IMG/VR virus record: IMGVR_UViG_3300030450_001652
Coordinates: 1-24,027 of that record
Reading direction: 5' to 3' (one strand)
DNA length: 24,027 bases
Origin: a virus
This document shows, piece after piece, positions 1 to 7,412 of the stretch. Made by a program: the position numbers and the translations under genes. The notes below the pieces were generated by a model. The model did no database searches. It was not told the origin of the DNA and saw only the letters and a program-made list of their open reading frames with translations. Numbering within the stretch: the first letter of the stretch is position 1; each line of letters opens with the position of its first letter.

Positions 1-1238
1 AATCATTCAATTTTATTAATCCTGCAAGCAGAGAAACTTTAACTTATATGTCTCCAGATGAGTTTTTGACTTTGGCAGAAAAAGGTACAGACAAAGGAAA
101 AACAAAGAAAGTTAGTGAACTTATTAAAAGTGACACTAAATTTGAAAATCTCCCTAGTATACACTTTACTCACGATGGTAAGGGTATGGCACAAGTTGTA
201 GGGCATGAGGGTAGACATAGAATGAGGGCTTTAAAAGAACTTGGCGTTACTAAAGTTCCTGTTCGATTTAATTCTCAAGGGAAGAAGTCTATACGATGGG
301 GTAATGCGGATGAAGTAGATCATTTGGATTATATTCCACCTAAAGCAAGACCAACTCAAATAAAAAGTGAAGATGGAGATGCTGTGCTACCTATGTTTGA
401 TAGCGATGCTTTTCCTATTTATTCTCCTAAAGAAGCTATAGTTACAAAACAAGCACCAAAAATAGAAAACTTAAATTTTAATGAATTATTAACAGCATGG
501 ACTGTTGACCAAACAAAAGTTCCTAGAAAGTTATTATCAGATAAATTATCAACACCAGAAAATAAAAATAGAACCATTAAGGCTTTAAATAACTTAGGCT
601 ACAAAGATACAGTTCCTGTATATAGAACTGTTCGTTATAAAGGTGAGTTAAAAGATGAGGATTTAATATCTGCATCTCTAACCCCAGAAGCAAATATAAA
701 TTTTACTAAATTTAGTACAGAGGGGAAGACAATAAATCCATTTTCTGATAACCCAGTACCACAAGATTTTGCTATTTTAAGATATGATGTGCCTATAAAC
801 GATGTTAAAGGATATTTGCCTGAATTTGCAGGAGATATAAAAAGAACTGTAAATAAGAAAATTAAAGATTTAGGCATAGGTCAAGAAAAAATAAGTGGTT
901 TGAAAACAGTTACTAACCCATCAGCACACGCCAAACAATTATTATCTACACAAGATGAAATTATAGCAGATGTTTCTAAAATAAAACCAAAAGTTTTACA
1001 ACATTATGGTGGTAATAAAAATTTAAATCCTCTTTCTTCAGAATTGTCAATACCATCTGAAATTGCAAAGGGGAAAATAACTAAACCTAGTGATTTACCA
1101 AGCAATTATTCTGTTTTACCTTTCCCAAAGGGTGGAATTAATGCACCAAAAGAAGCATGGGATGCTTGGGCAAAAAATGAAGAAATAGCAAAAAAAGAAA
1201 TGATCAAATATTACAAAGAATTTTATAATATAAAATGA
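1..1238 (+). CDS. C-terminal part of a large phage protein with GHEGRHR domain and possible ART-like domain (5' partial)
   Basis: The frame is open without a stop from the left edge, so the ATG at 48 is probably internal and the gene begins outside the window. Numbered from that Met, a G52-H-E-G-R-H-R58 motif sits in a ParB-like segment common in large phage virion and polyvalent proteins. The C-terminal half has features recalling the R-S-E class of ADP-ribosyltransferases: R193 in a VYRTV strand, S208-A-S210 in place of Ser-Thr-Ser, and Q302-D-E304 as a Q-x-E motif followed by a short strand. The gap between R193 and S208 is shorter than is usual in that family, so the ART reading is an inference of moderate strength. 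Its position just before the scaffold and capsid genes suggests a portal-proximal or packaged protein. It could equally be a non-enzymatic structural domain. The stop overlaps the next gene (ATGA). Confidence 0.8.
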   Translation, partial: SFNFINPASRETLTYMSPDEFLTLAEKGTDKGKTKKVSELIKSDTKFENLPSIHFTHDGKGMAQVVGHEGRHRMRALKELGVTKVPVRFNSQGKKSIRWGNADEVDHLDYIPPKARPTQIKSEDGDAVLPMFDSDAFPIYSPKEAIVTKQAPKIENLNFNELLTAWTVDQTKVPRKLLSDKLSTPENKNRTIKALNNLGYKDTVPVYRTVRYKGELKDEDLISASLTPEANINFTKFSTEGKTINPFSDNPVPQDFAILRYDVPINDVKGYLPEFAGDIKRTVNKKIKDLGIGQEKISGLKTVTNPSAHAKQLLSTQDEIIADVSKIKPKVLQHYGGNKNLNPLSSELSIPSEIAKGKITKPSDLPSNYSVLPFPKGGINAPKEAWDAWAKNEEIAKKEMIKYYKEFYNIK

Positions 1239-1468
1239 AAACAATAATTCACGTTAATCAACATAAGATTAAAGCTAATACAAAGAATGGCACTAATGAA
1301 CCTGTGCTTACAGTTAAAACTTATAAAGATAATAGATACTGCCATGAAGCAATAATTCATGGTGAATCCAAAGTAGTTCATAGCCCACATAAACCATTAC
1401 CTTGTGGTGCTAGAGTTTGGATCGAAACACAAGCAGAAGTAGAAACAATACAGGATTTACACCCTTAG
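1235..1468 (+). CDS. Small hypothetical protein (77 aa)
   Basis: I do not recognise this protein. It begins at the ATG that overlaps the stop of the upstream gene (ATGA), so the two are likely translationally coupled. It is soluble, with two Cys and several His residues (one CHEAIIHGE segment) and beta-strand-like alternation, with no membrane segment and no signal peptide. It lies between a portal-proximal gene and the scaffold gene, a slot where short podophages often carry a small accessory protein of unknown role. A zinc site is conceivable from the His/Cys content, but the residues do not form a standard finger. Confidence 0.7.
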   Translation: MKTIIHVNQHKIKANTKNGTNEPVLTVKTYKDNRYCHEAIIHGESKVVHSPHKPLPCGARVWIETQAEVETIQDLHP

Positions 1469-1480
1469 TGTAAGTGCGAG

Positions 1481-1495
1481 TCGGGCGTAACCCGA
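1481..1495 (+). promoter_or_regulatory. Small stem-loop upstream of the scaffold gene
   Basis: A perfect 5-bp stem (TCGGG/CCCGA) encloses the loop CGTAA. It lies 24 bases before the likely scaffold start codon at 1519 and has no T-tract, so it is not an intrinsic terminator. Its loop shares CGTA with two of the hairpins before the capsid gene (2411-2457). Confidence 0.4.
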
Positions 1496-1518
1496 AAGCG
1501 TTCACAGAGGACGAAAAC

Positions 1519-2406
1519 ATGGAAAACGAAGAAGCGTTAAATGCAGAGATGGATAAAATGCGCGAAGAAGACGCGCAATTTAATCCAGATGAAGTTGCAG
1601 AGGAAGTAGTAGAGACTCCTGAAGTCGAAGCAACAGAAGCAACTGAAGAAGCACAAGTCCAAGAAACTTCAGAAGAAGTTAAAGAAGAAGTAAAGGAAGA
1701 AGTTAAAGAGGACGAAAAAGAAAAGCATTGGGCTATTAATGCGATGCACGAAGAACGTGAGCGTAGGAAAGAAGTACAAGCCCAGATGAATAAGATGGAA
1801 GATAGATTCCAAAAGATACAGGAATCTATGATGCCAAAAGAACCTGAAGAACCTAAACCTGACTTTGAAGAAAACCCTGCCGAGTATCTTAAAACTGAAC
1901 TCGATGAAATAAAGGGATTCAAAGCACAAGCGGAACAACAGGCACAAATAACTCAAGCACAACAACAGTTCTATGGTGATTTTTCAAAAGTAGAACAAGA
2001 ATTTTCAGAAAAGACTCCTGATTATTTTGATGCGGTTAAGCATCTTTATGATTCAAGAATGTCTGAGTATAAAACGATGGGATATGATGATAATCAATCC
2101 TATCAATTAGCCCAGCGCGATGCTTGGAATATTGCACAAGATGCAAATAATCGTGGTAAGAATGGGGCTGAAGTATTTTATAATCTCGCTAAAACAAGAG
2201 GTTATGAGAAAGGAAAAGAAACTACCGAGAAGTCAGAAATAGAGACTTTAAAGGAAGTTAAAGAAGTAGCTAAAAATACGGGTCTGGGTACATCGGGAGA
2301 TACACCAAAAGGACAAGTAAGCCTATCTGACCTCGCTGGTATGAATGATGCTGAGTTCGATAAACTCACATCAGGAGATAACTGGCGTAATATGATGGGT
2401 GGCTAA
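1519..2406 (+). CDS. Putative capsid scaffolding protein
   Basis: The 295-residue product is strongly acidic and Glu-rich in its first 70 residues, including a short EEVK-type repeat, followed by a long charged helical or coiled-coil stretch rich in Lys, Glu and Gln (about 70-165) and a looser C-terminus. Together with its place immediately upstream of the major capsid gene, this is the usual look of a phage scaffolding protein, which guides procapsid assembly and then leaves. The start is set at the ATG at 1519 because AGAGG lies 8 bases before it. An in-frame GTG at 1474 would add 15 residues that run through a hairpin and have no clear ribosome site. Assignment rests on composition and position, since scaffolds share little sequence. 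Confidence 0.75.
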   Translation: MENEEALNAEMDKMREEDAQFNPDEVAEEVVETPEVEATEATEEAQVQETSEEVKEEVKEEVKEDEKEKHWAINAMHEERERRKEVQAQMNKMEDRFQKIQESMMPKEPEEPKPDFEENPAEYLKTELDEIKGFKAQAEQQAQITQAQQQFYGDFSKVEQEFSEKTPDYFDAVKHLYDSRMSEYKTMGYDDNQSYQLAQRDAWNIAQDANNRGKNGAEVFYNLAKTRGYEKGKETTEKSEIETLKEVKEVAKNTGLGTSGDTPKGQVSLSDLAGMNDAEFDKLTSGDNWRNMMGG

Positions 2407-2410
2407 TCGC

Positions 2411-2497
2411 ACACAGCGTATCTGTGTTCCGTTTCTTCTCAAGACGTAAGTTGAGAAATCGTTGTACACCACGATAGTGTGTATTCGCATGAAGCGA
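2411..2497 (+). promoter_or_regulatory. Cluster of four stem-loops in the capsid gene leader
   Basis: The 129 bases between the scaffold stop and the capsid start hold four hairpins in a row. They are 2411-2427 (6 bp, loop CGTAT), 2436-2457 (7 bp, TTCTCAA/TTGAGAA, 8-base loop containing CGTAA), 2465-2483 (7 bp with one bulged C and a GATA loop) and 2485-2497 (TCGC/GCGA). None is followed by a T-tract, so these are not intrinsic terminators. They could be RNA processing or stabilising elements, or binding sites, for the highly expressed capsid message. The function is unknown. Confidence 0.5.
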
Positions 2498-2535
2498 TAA
2501 ACAACTAACTTTAATTAACAAAAGGAAATGTGTAA

Positions 2536-3603
2536 ATGGCTAATACAAGTTATGGGGTTAACAACCCTGCTGCGGTTAAGCTATGGTCACGCAAACTCTT
2601 TCACGAAGCACTTAAAGCTACTTGGATGTATAAGTTTATTGGTAAAGATTCCAATAACGTCATTCAAATGCACGATGACACATCAAAAGGTGCTGGTGAT
2701 CGCGTAAGAGTTATTCTCCGTATGTTGCTATCTGGTAATGGTATACAAGGTGACGGAACATTAGAGGGTAATGAAGAAGCGTTGACTACATTTACTGATG
2801 ACTTATTGGTTGATCAACTGCGACACGCAGTTCGTTCAGGCGGTAAGATGTCAGAACAGCGCATCCCATTCTCAGTTCGTGAAGAAGCTCGTTTAGGTCT
2901 TCAGGATTGGTGGGCTGACCGCATGGACACATGGGCTTTCAATCAGTTGGCAGGTAATACTGTTCAATCTGACACAAGGTTCACAGGCAACAATTCGGTA
3001 ACCGAAGCAGATTCAGATCATAAACAAGTCGTTGGGGTTAACACCACAACTGATGACACGATCTCTGCTACAGGTTCATCATGCGTTGCAACCATTAACA
3101 TGATTGATTCGGCAGTAGAGTCAGCTAAAACGCTAGACCCTATGATTCGACCAATCAAGTTGAAAGGCGAAGACAAGTACGTTATGTTCTTCCATCCTTT
3201 CCAAGTATTTAACTTACGAACCAGTTCTAGTACAGGTCAATGGCTTGACATTCAAAAAGCTGCTGTACAAGGGCATGGTAAGTATGATTCTCCTATCTAT
3301 ACTGGTGCGATGGGCGAATACAATGGCGTAGTTATTCACGAATCAAGTCGAGTACCAAAAGGGCATACCTCTGGAACTGAAAACGCAAGTGTACGAAGAG
3401 CAATCTTCTGTGGCGCACAAGCTGGACACATAGCGTTTGGTCAGGGTCATGCACCAAGTAAGTATTCTTGGGTTGAAGAACTGTTTGACTATAACAATCA
3501 ACTTGGCGTTTCGGCTGGGTGTATAAGCGGATTGAAGAAAGCTATTTTTAATGGCAAAGACTTCGGAACTATCGCTTCATCATCTTTTGCCGTTGCACAC
3601 TAA
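2536..3603 (+). CDS. Major capsid protein, N4-gp56 family
   Basis: The 355-residue product matches my recollection of the N4-gp56 type major capsid proteins. An early segment (LWSRKLFHEALKATWMYKF) precedes a basic region with SKGAGDRVR, then a GGKMSEQR and LQDWWADRMD region, and late capsid-fold segments with MFFHPFQV and GVVIHESSRVP. It forms the head shell, and its length suits the family. AAAGGA lies 10 bases before the ATG. It is preceded by a structured 129-base leader and followed after 15 bases by the decoration-type gene. The codons are a little less AT-rich than in neighbouring genes, consistent with high expression. Confidence 0.93.
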   Translation: MANTSYGVNNPAAVKLWSRKLFHEALKATWMYKFIGKDSNNVIQMHDDTSKGAGDRVRVILRMLLSGNGIQGDGTLEGNEEALTTFTDDLLVDQLRHAVRSGGKMSEQRIPFSVREEARLGLQDWWADRMDTWAFNQLAGNTVQSDTRFTGNNSVTEADSDHKQVVGVNTTTDDTISATGSSCVATINMIDSAVESAKTLDPMIRPIKLKGEDKYVMFFHPFQVFNLRTSSSTGQWLDIQKAAVQGHGKYDSPIYTGAMGEYNGVVIHESSRVPKGHTSGTENASVRRAIFCGAQAGHIAFGQGHAPSKYSWVEELFDYNNQLGVSAGCISGLKKAIFNGKDFGTIASSSFAVAH

Positions 3604-3618
3604 TAGGGGGCAATAGAC

Positions 3619-4050
3619 ATGGCTACAGCTACATTAACTAGCACTGCTGCTGCTTCTGGTGTTCCGCCAAGAGCAGTACACGCTGGATTAAATAGTTTGT
3701 CCGTTGAGTTTGACTCAGGGGCAATTTCATTATCTGGCGCATCAACAGTCTATATGGCTAAAATTCCTTCTGGCGCAACTATTGTTGACGTTATTCAAGT
3801 ACATTCATCAGGCGCAGATACCTGCCCTATGGATATTGGTATTAGTAATGCAACTGGTTCTTTGTCTGCGTTTGCTTCACAAGCTACACAAGGCACTGCG
3901 ACTCATGCAGAAAAAGGTGTTCCTTATGATGTTGATGCTTCTCAAACAGTAACTGCTGGGTACGAAATACTTAAATGTACTACTACCGCAGGTACTACCA
4001 CAGCCAACGTAAAGATTAACTTAACAGTTCTCTATACGATGGATAAATAG
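3619..4050 (+). CDS. Probable head decoration or head fibre protein
   Basis: The 143-residue product is rich in Ala, Thr, Ser and Gly with alternating beta-strand patterns and lacks membrane segments or catalytic motifs. It sits directly after the major capsid gene with a strong ribosome site (AGGGGG, 9 bases before the ATG). A strong terminator follows directly, so it is the last gene of the head-shell transcript. Small beta-rich proteins in this slot are usually capsid decoration, cement or head fibre proteins. No family-specific motif was identified, so the role is inferred from position and composition. Confidence 0.65.
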   Translation: MATATLTSTAAASGVPPRAVHAGLNSLSVEFDSGAISLSGASTVYMAKIPSGATIVDVIQVHSSGADTCPMDIGISNATGSLSAFASQATQGTATHAEKGVPYDVDASQTVTAGYEILKCTTTAGTTTANVKINLTVLYTMDK

Positions 4051-4064
4051 CTTTTTTGCTATAT

Positions 4065-4100
4065 GAAAAGGGGGCGTTATCGTCCCCTTTTCTTTTCTTA
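4065..4100 (+). terminator. Rho-independent terminator after the head genes
   Basis: A 12-bp stem starts at GAAAAGGGG, has one G-T wobble, encloses a TTAT loop at 4077-4080, closes with CCCCTTTTC, and is followed by a T-rich tail (TTTTCTTTTCTTA). It begins 15 bases after the decoration gene stop and is the strongest intrinsic terminator in the window. Confidence 0.9.
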
Positions 4101-4169
4101 ATTATTGTCACAAGCACTAGCGCGTGGCAAAAAATTCTCATATTCAGCGATAAATCCTAAGGGTACGTT

Positions 4170-5558
4170 ATGACAATTAAAAAAACAGAAAAATATACTG
4201 TAGATGAATTATTTACAGAATCAGTTTCTCTTATTGAAGAGGATGTAGAACAAGCGTTAAATGGATTTCACTATCTATTAAACAATGACCCCGATAGTAA
4301 TGCTTTAGTTTTTTATATTGGCACTTGCGAAATGAAAAGGGGTAATTTTGGAGTTGCTGTAAATCTTTTAAAACTTTCTATTGATATGAAGAAAGATGGA
4401 GATTTTGCAGAAGCGTGGAATAATCTTGGTTGGTGTTACCACGAACAAGGTTTCATCGAAAAAGCTGATGATTGTTTCAAAAAAACAATGGAATTAAAAC
4501 CAGAATCTGCCGATGTATATAACAATGTAGCTAGTTGTTATGTTAATAATGGCACACCTGACAAAGCACTTCATTTTCTAAAAAAAGGATTTGAATTAGA
4601 CCCAAAGCATGGTCAAATTTCTTGGAATATTGGATTAGTATATTTAGAAAAAGGTATGTGGGTAGAGGGTTGGAAAGGCTATGAGTTTGGTTTAGAGTCT
4701 GGTCACAGGAAAAGACGTAATTACCACAAGGATGTGGAGACTCCCCTATGGAAAGGGGAAAAAGGACATACTGTTGTTATTTATGGCGAACAAGGTATTG
4801 GCGATGAAACAATGTTTGCTTCTATCTTACCTGATGCAATAAAAGATGCAGATGTTATTTTTGATTGTCATCCTAGATTAGTTAATATATTTAGAAATTC
4901 ATTCCCCGATATACCTATCTTTGGTACTAGGAAAGAGAAAGAATTAGATTGGTGTACTAAAGAAAAGATTGATTCATGCTTACCTATTGGTTCTTTAGGT
5001 GGGATGTATCGAAAAAAGTTAAAGGATTTTCCAAAGAAACCTTATATAAAAGCAGATGATTTTCTTGTAAGTAAAATTAAAGAACGTCTTAACACAAAAA
5101 AACCTATTGTAGTAATACATTGGAAAGGTGGTACTGCTAAAACTAATAAGGATTATAGATCAATCGGTTTAAAAGAATGGAAACCTATTCTTGAAAAAGA
5201 TTGTGAATTTGTATCTTTACAATATACCGAAAATGCACCAGAAGTTGTTAAAATGGTTAACGAAGAATATGGTGTTAATATTCATCATTGGGAAGATGTT
5301 GTTGCTGACATGGATTGGCAGACAGCAGCACTTCAGGCTAGTGATTTAGTTATTTCGGTTAATACATCTATTGTCCACATAAGTGGGGCTTTAGGTAAAG
5401 AGTGTTGGTGTCTAACACCAAAAAAATGTGCGTGGAGATATGGACTCAAGGACGAGCAAATGGCTTGGTATGGTTCAGTAAAACAATATCGAGAAACAAA
5501 TGGGTGGACTCCCATCATTGAACAAGTTGCAAAAGACCTTGAGGAGAAGTTATGTTAA
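4170..5558 (+). CDS. TPR-repeat glycosyltransferase (GT-B fold, heptosyltransferase-like)
   Basis: The first 170 residues are tetratricopeptide repeats, with AEAWNNLGWCYHEQGFIEKA, SADVYNNVASCYVNNG and QISWNIGLVYLEKG as successive helical units. From about residue 195 follows a GT9/heptosyltransferase-like domain: G206-E-Q-G-I-G-D212 in the first Rossmann half, a VVIHWKGG segment opening the second half, and a D392-LVISVNTSIVHISGALG sugar-nucleotide-binding region. The expected activity is sugar transfer, with the TPR part binding acceptor or partner. AAGGG lies 6 bases before the ATG. It begins about 70 bases after a strong terminator and leads a cassette with a methyltransferase and a second glycosyltransferase. 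Its target (virion protein, host polysaccharide or other) cannot be told from sequence. Confidence 0.8.
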   Translation: MTIKKTEKYTVDELFTESVSLIEEDVEQALNGFHYLLNNDPDSNALVFYIGTCEMKRGNFGVAVNLLKLSIDMKKDGDFAEAWNNLGWCYHEQGFIEKADDCFKKTMELKPESADVYNNVASCYVNNGTPDKALHFLKKGFELDPKHGQISWNIGLVYLEKGMWVEGWKGYEFGLESGHRKRRNYHKDVETPLWKGEKGHTVVIYGEQGIGDETMFASILPDAIKDADVIFDCHPRLVNIFRNSFPDIPIFGTRKEKELDWCTKEKIDSCLPIGSLGGMYRKKLKDFPKKPYIKADDFLVSKIKERLNTKKPIVVIHWKGGTAKTNKDYRSIGLKEWKPILEKDCEFVSLQYTENAPEVVKMVNEEYGVNIHHWEDVVADMDWQTAALQASDLVISVNTSIVHISGALGKECWCLTPKKCAWRYGLKDEQMAWYGSVKQYRETNGWTPIIEQVAKDLEEKLC

Positions 5559-6055
5559 TAACTGAAGAATATAGAGAACTTAATAGAAAATTACACGCAG
5601 GAAATAAAGAGTATGGCGTTACTTCAAAATATTATGCAAATGATATTCTTGATATGTGTAATTCTATCAATGACCAAGATGTTCTTGATTATGGTTGCGG
5701 TAAAGCTGAACTAGCGAAACTAATTCCTTTTAAAATACAAAGTTATGATCCATGTATAGAAAAATTTTCTAACAGACCAAAACCTGCTAATATTGTAGCT
5801 TGTATTGATGTGTTAGAACATATTGAACCAGAATGTTTAGACGATGTTTTAGAAGATATACAAAATCTTACAAAAAAAGCTATTTTTTTAACTGTTGCTA
5901 CAGCAGAAGCATTAAAGAAATTACCAGATGGTAGAAATGCTCATTTAATTGTTCAGGATTATACAAAGTGGTTACCCAAGTTATGGGAACATTTTACATT
6001 GGTTAACTATTCAAAAAGGGATTATGGGTTTCTTTTTATAGGAGAACCAAAGTGA
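5552..6055 (+). CDS. Class I SAM-dependent methyltransferase
   Basis: The 167-residue product carries V44-LDYGCGK51, a clear motif I for S-adenosylmethionine binding, an SYDPC segment as the acidic end of strand 2, and A83-CIDVLEH90 as the following post-II region. This matches the short Methyltransf_11/23-like phage methyltransferases. There is no DPPY or NPPF motif, so a DNA adenine methylase is unlikely; a sugar, small molecule or protein acceptor fits better beside two glycosyltransferases. The ATG overlaps the end of the upstream gene by 7 bases (GGAG lies 5 bases before it) and the stop overlaps the next start, so the three are probably translated together. Confidence 0.8.
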   Translation: MLITEEYRELNRKLHAGNKEYGVTSKYYANDILDMCNSINDQDVLDYGCGKAELAKLIPFKIQSYDPCIEKFSNRPKPANIVACIDVLEHIEPECLDDVLEDIQNLTKKAIFLTVATAEALKKLPDGRNAHLIVQDYTKWLPKLWEHFTLVNYSKRDYGFLFIGEPK

Positions 6056-6768
6056 AAGAACCTATAAAAGTATTCATTGGTTATGACCACGCAGAAGCTG
6101 TTGCTTATCACACTTTATGTCATTCAATAATGACTAAATCATCAGTACCAGTTTCTATCACTCCTGTATGTTTAGATAATTTAAAAGATATATTTACAAG
6201 AAAAAGAGATGAAAAACAATCTAATGAGTTTTCTTTTTCAAGGTTTCTAGTGCCTTATCTTTGTGGTTATAAAGGTCAAGCAATCTTTATGGATTGTGAT
6301 ATGTTATTAAGAACTGACATAGCTGAATTATTTGAACATTTTGATTTTTATTATGCAGTTCAAGTTGTCAAACATGATTATATCCCAAAAGATGATAAGA
6401 AGTATTTAGGGAATGAACAGCACGTTTATGAAAAGAAGAATTGGTCATCAGTTATGTTGTTTAACTGTAGCCACCATCATACAAGAAAATTAACTCCCGA
6501 ATACGTTAATACAGCTTCTGGTCTTGAACTTCATCAGTTTAAATGGACTGAAGAAGAAAGGATTGGAGAGATTCCAAAAGAATGGAATTGGTTAGTCGGG
6601 GAATATGGAGTTAATTCCAATGCTAAGATAGTTCATTATACTATAGGCACACCATGTTTCTATGAATATGAAGATTGTGACTATTCGGAAGAATGGAAAG
6701 AACAGTATCGTGATATGAACCATTGCGATCAATTATTCATGCCACAAATAAGGGCTTCTGGTAAATGA
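6052..6768 (+). CDS. GT8-like nucleotide-sugar glycosyltransferase
   Basis: The product starts KVFIGYDHAEAVAYHTLCHSI, the usual GT-A/GT8 opening, and has F-M-D81-C-D83-ML, a DxD metal and nucleotide-sugar site, followed by R-T-D-I-A-E-L-F. A second region (VMLFNC, then EWNWLVGEYG and IVHYTIGTPCF) corresponds to the acceptor end and the conserved His near the C-terminus of such enzymes. The likely reaction is transfer of a sugar from a UDP-type donor. The start is a GTG overlapping the methyltransferase stop (GTGA); AGGAG lies 8 bases upstream. It belongs to the same cassette as the TPR-glycosyltransferase, and its stop overlaps the next ATG. Confidence 0.8.
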   Translation: MKEPIKVFIGYDHAEAVAYHTLCHSIMTKSSVPVSITPVCLDNLKDIFTRKRDEKQSNEFSFSRFLVPYLCGYKGQAIFMDCDMLLRTDIAELFEHFDFYYAVQVVKHDYIPKDDKKYLGNEQHVYEKKNWSSVMLFNCSHHHTRKLTPEYVNTASGLELHQFKWTEEERIGEIPKEWNWLVGEYGVNSNAKIVHYTIGTPCFYEYEDCDYSEEWKEQYRDMNHCDQLFMPQIRASGK

Positions 6769-6929
6769 GCAGAAGAAGACAAACTTTAAGAGAGAACCAA
6801 GAAGAATTACAAAAGAAAAAAGATTATTCTTTTAAAAAAGGCATGAAAGAATGTCCAGCTTGTGGTCTTAGAGTAAAGAGAGGATTACATATTCACATGA
6901 AATATTGTGATGAAATAAATAATATTTAA
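6765..6929 (+). CDS. Tiny zinc-finger protein (54 aa)
   Basis: This short gene starts at the ATG overlapping the GT8-like stop (ATGA) and ends just before the ribosome site of the next gene. The first 28 residues are very basic (S-RRR-Q then KKK). The C-terminal half has C30-x2-C33-x10-H44-x3-C48, a plausible C2HC zinc-binding finger. Such small basic finger proteins commonly bind nucleic acid or a protein partner. Its place at the end of the sugar cassette does not by itself give a role. Confidence 0.7.
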   Translation: MSRRRQTLRENQEELQKKKDYSFKKGMKECPACGLRVKRGLHIHMKYCDEINNI

Positions 6930-6939
6930 CGAGGGTAAG

Positions 6940-7410
6940 ATGGCAACATTAACAGTAACATTAACCGAATCTATATCATTAAATGATAGAGAACAAGGCG
7001 CAACTAATTCATTTACTGTGGCTAATGTAGATGAAACATATAAAAGAATTGTAACTTGTCAAGAAGATTCAGATACTACTATTGCAACATTTAAGGAACA
7101 CGCACATACAGATGATAATGCACTAGATGTTGAAGATGTAAAATATATTCGTGTAACAAATTTAGATTCTACAAACCCAATAAATTTATCCTTGCAAATA
7201 GATGCAGGAGAAGATAATTCTGCTGCTGATGAATCAACAACATTTTTAATTGAAGCTGGTAAAAGTTTTGTAATGGGAACACCTAGTGATGGAATAGCAG
7301 TTCAAGACACTAACGCAAATATAGAAACAACTCTACACAATTTAGAAAGTTTGTTAGTTGACCCGTTAAGTGAAAACGTACAAGTTGAAGTATTTATAGC
7401 GAGCGCATAA
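6940..7410 (+). CDS. Probable virion protein of unknown role (156 aa)
   Basis: The product begins MATLTVTLTESISLNDREQG and is rich in Thr, Asp and Asn with regular beta alternation, no membrane segment and no catalytic motif. A good ribosome site (GAGGG) precedes the ATG. It lies between the sugar cassette and the head-tail adaptor. Acidic beta-rich proteins of this kind are frequent small structural proteins in marine podovirus genomes. A head or tail accessory role is inferred from context only. Confidence 0.6.
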   Translation: MATLTVTLTESISLNDREQGATNSFTVANVDETYKRIVTCQEDSDTTIATFKEHAHTDDNALDVEDVKYIRVTNLDSTNPINLSLQIDAGEDNSAADESTTFLIEAGKSFVMGTPSDGIAVQDTNANIETTLHNLESLLVDPLSENVQVEVFIASA

Positions 7411-7412
7411 TT

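Noticed and set aside
1410-1965. Long minus-strand frames opposite the scaffold gene
   Set aside because: Their Ser- or Phe/Leu-rich translations are the mirror of the Glu/Lys-rich scaffold codons, with no ribosome site.
2424-2477. A 17-residue Arg-rich peptide frame (GTG start) in the capsid leader
   Set aside because: It has no ribosome site and coincides with hairpin stems that explain its sequence; treated as chance.
3704-3952. Alternative + frame inside the decoration gene
   Set aside because: Leu/Gln/Met-rich low-complexity translation with no ribosome site; shadow of the real gene.
5370-5382. A further DnaA-like sequence (TTGTCCACA) inside the TPR-glycosyltransferase gene
   Set aside because: One mismatch, alone and within the conserved coding segment IVHIS; expected by chance.
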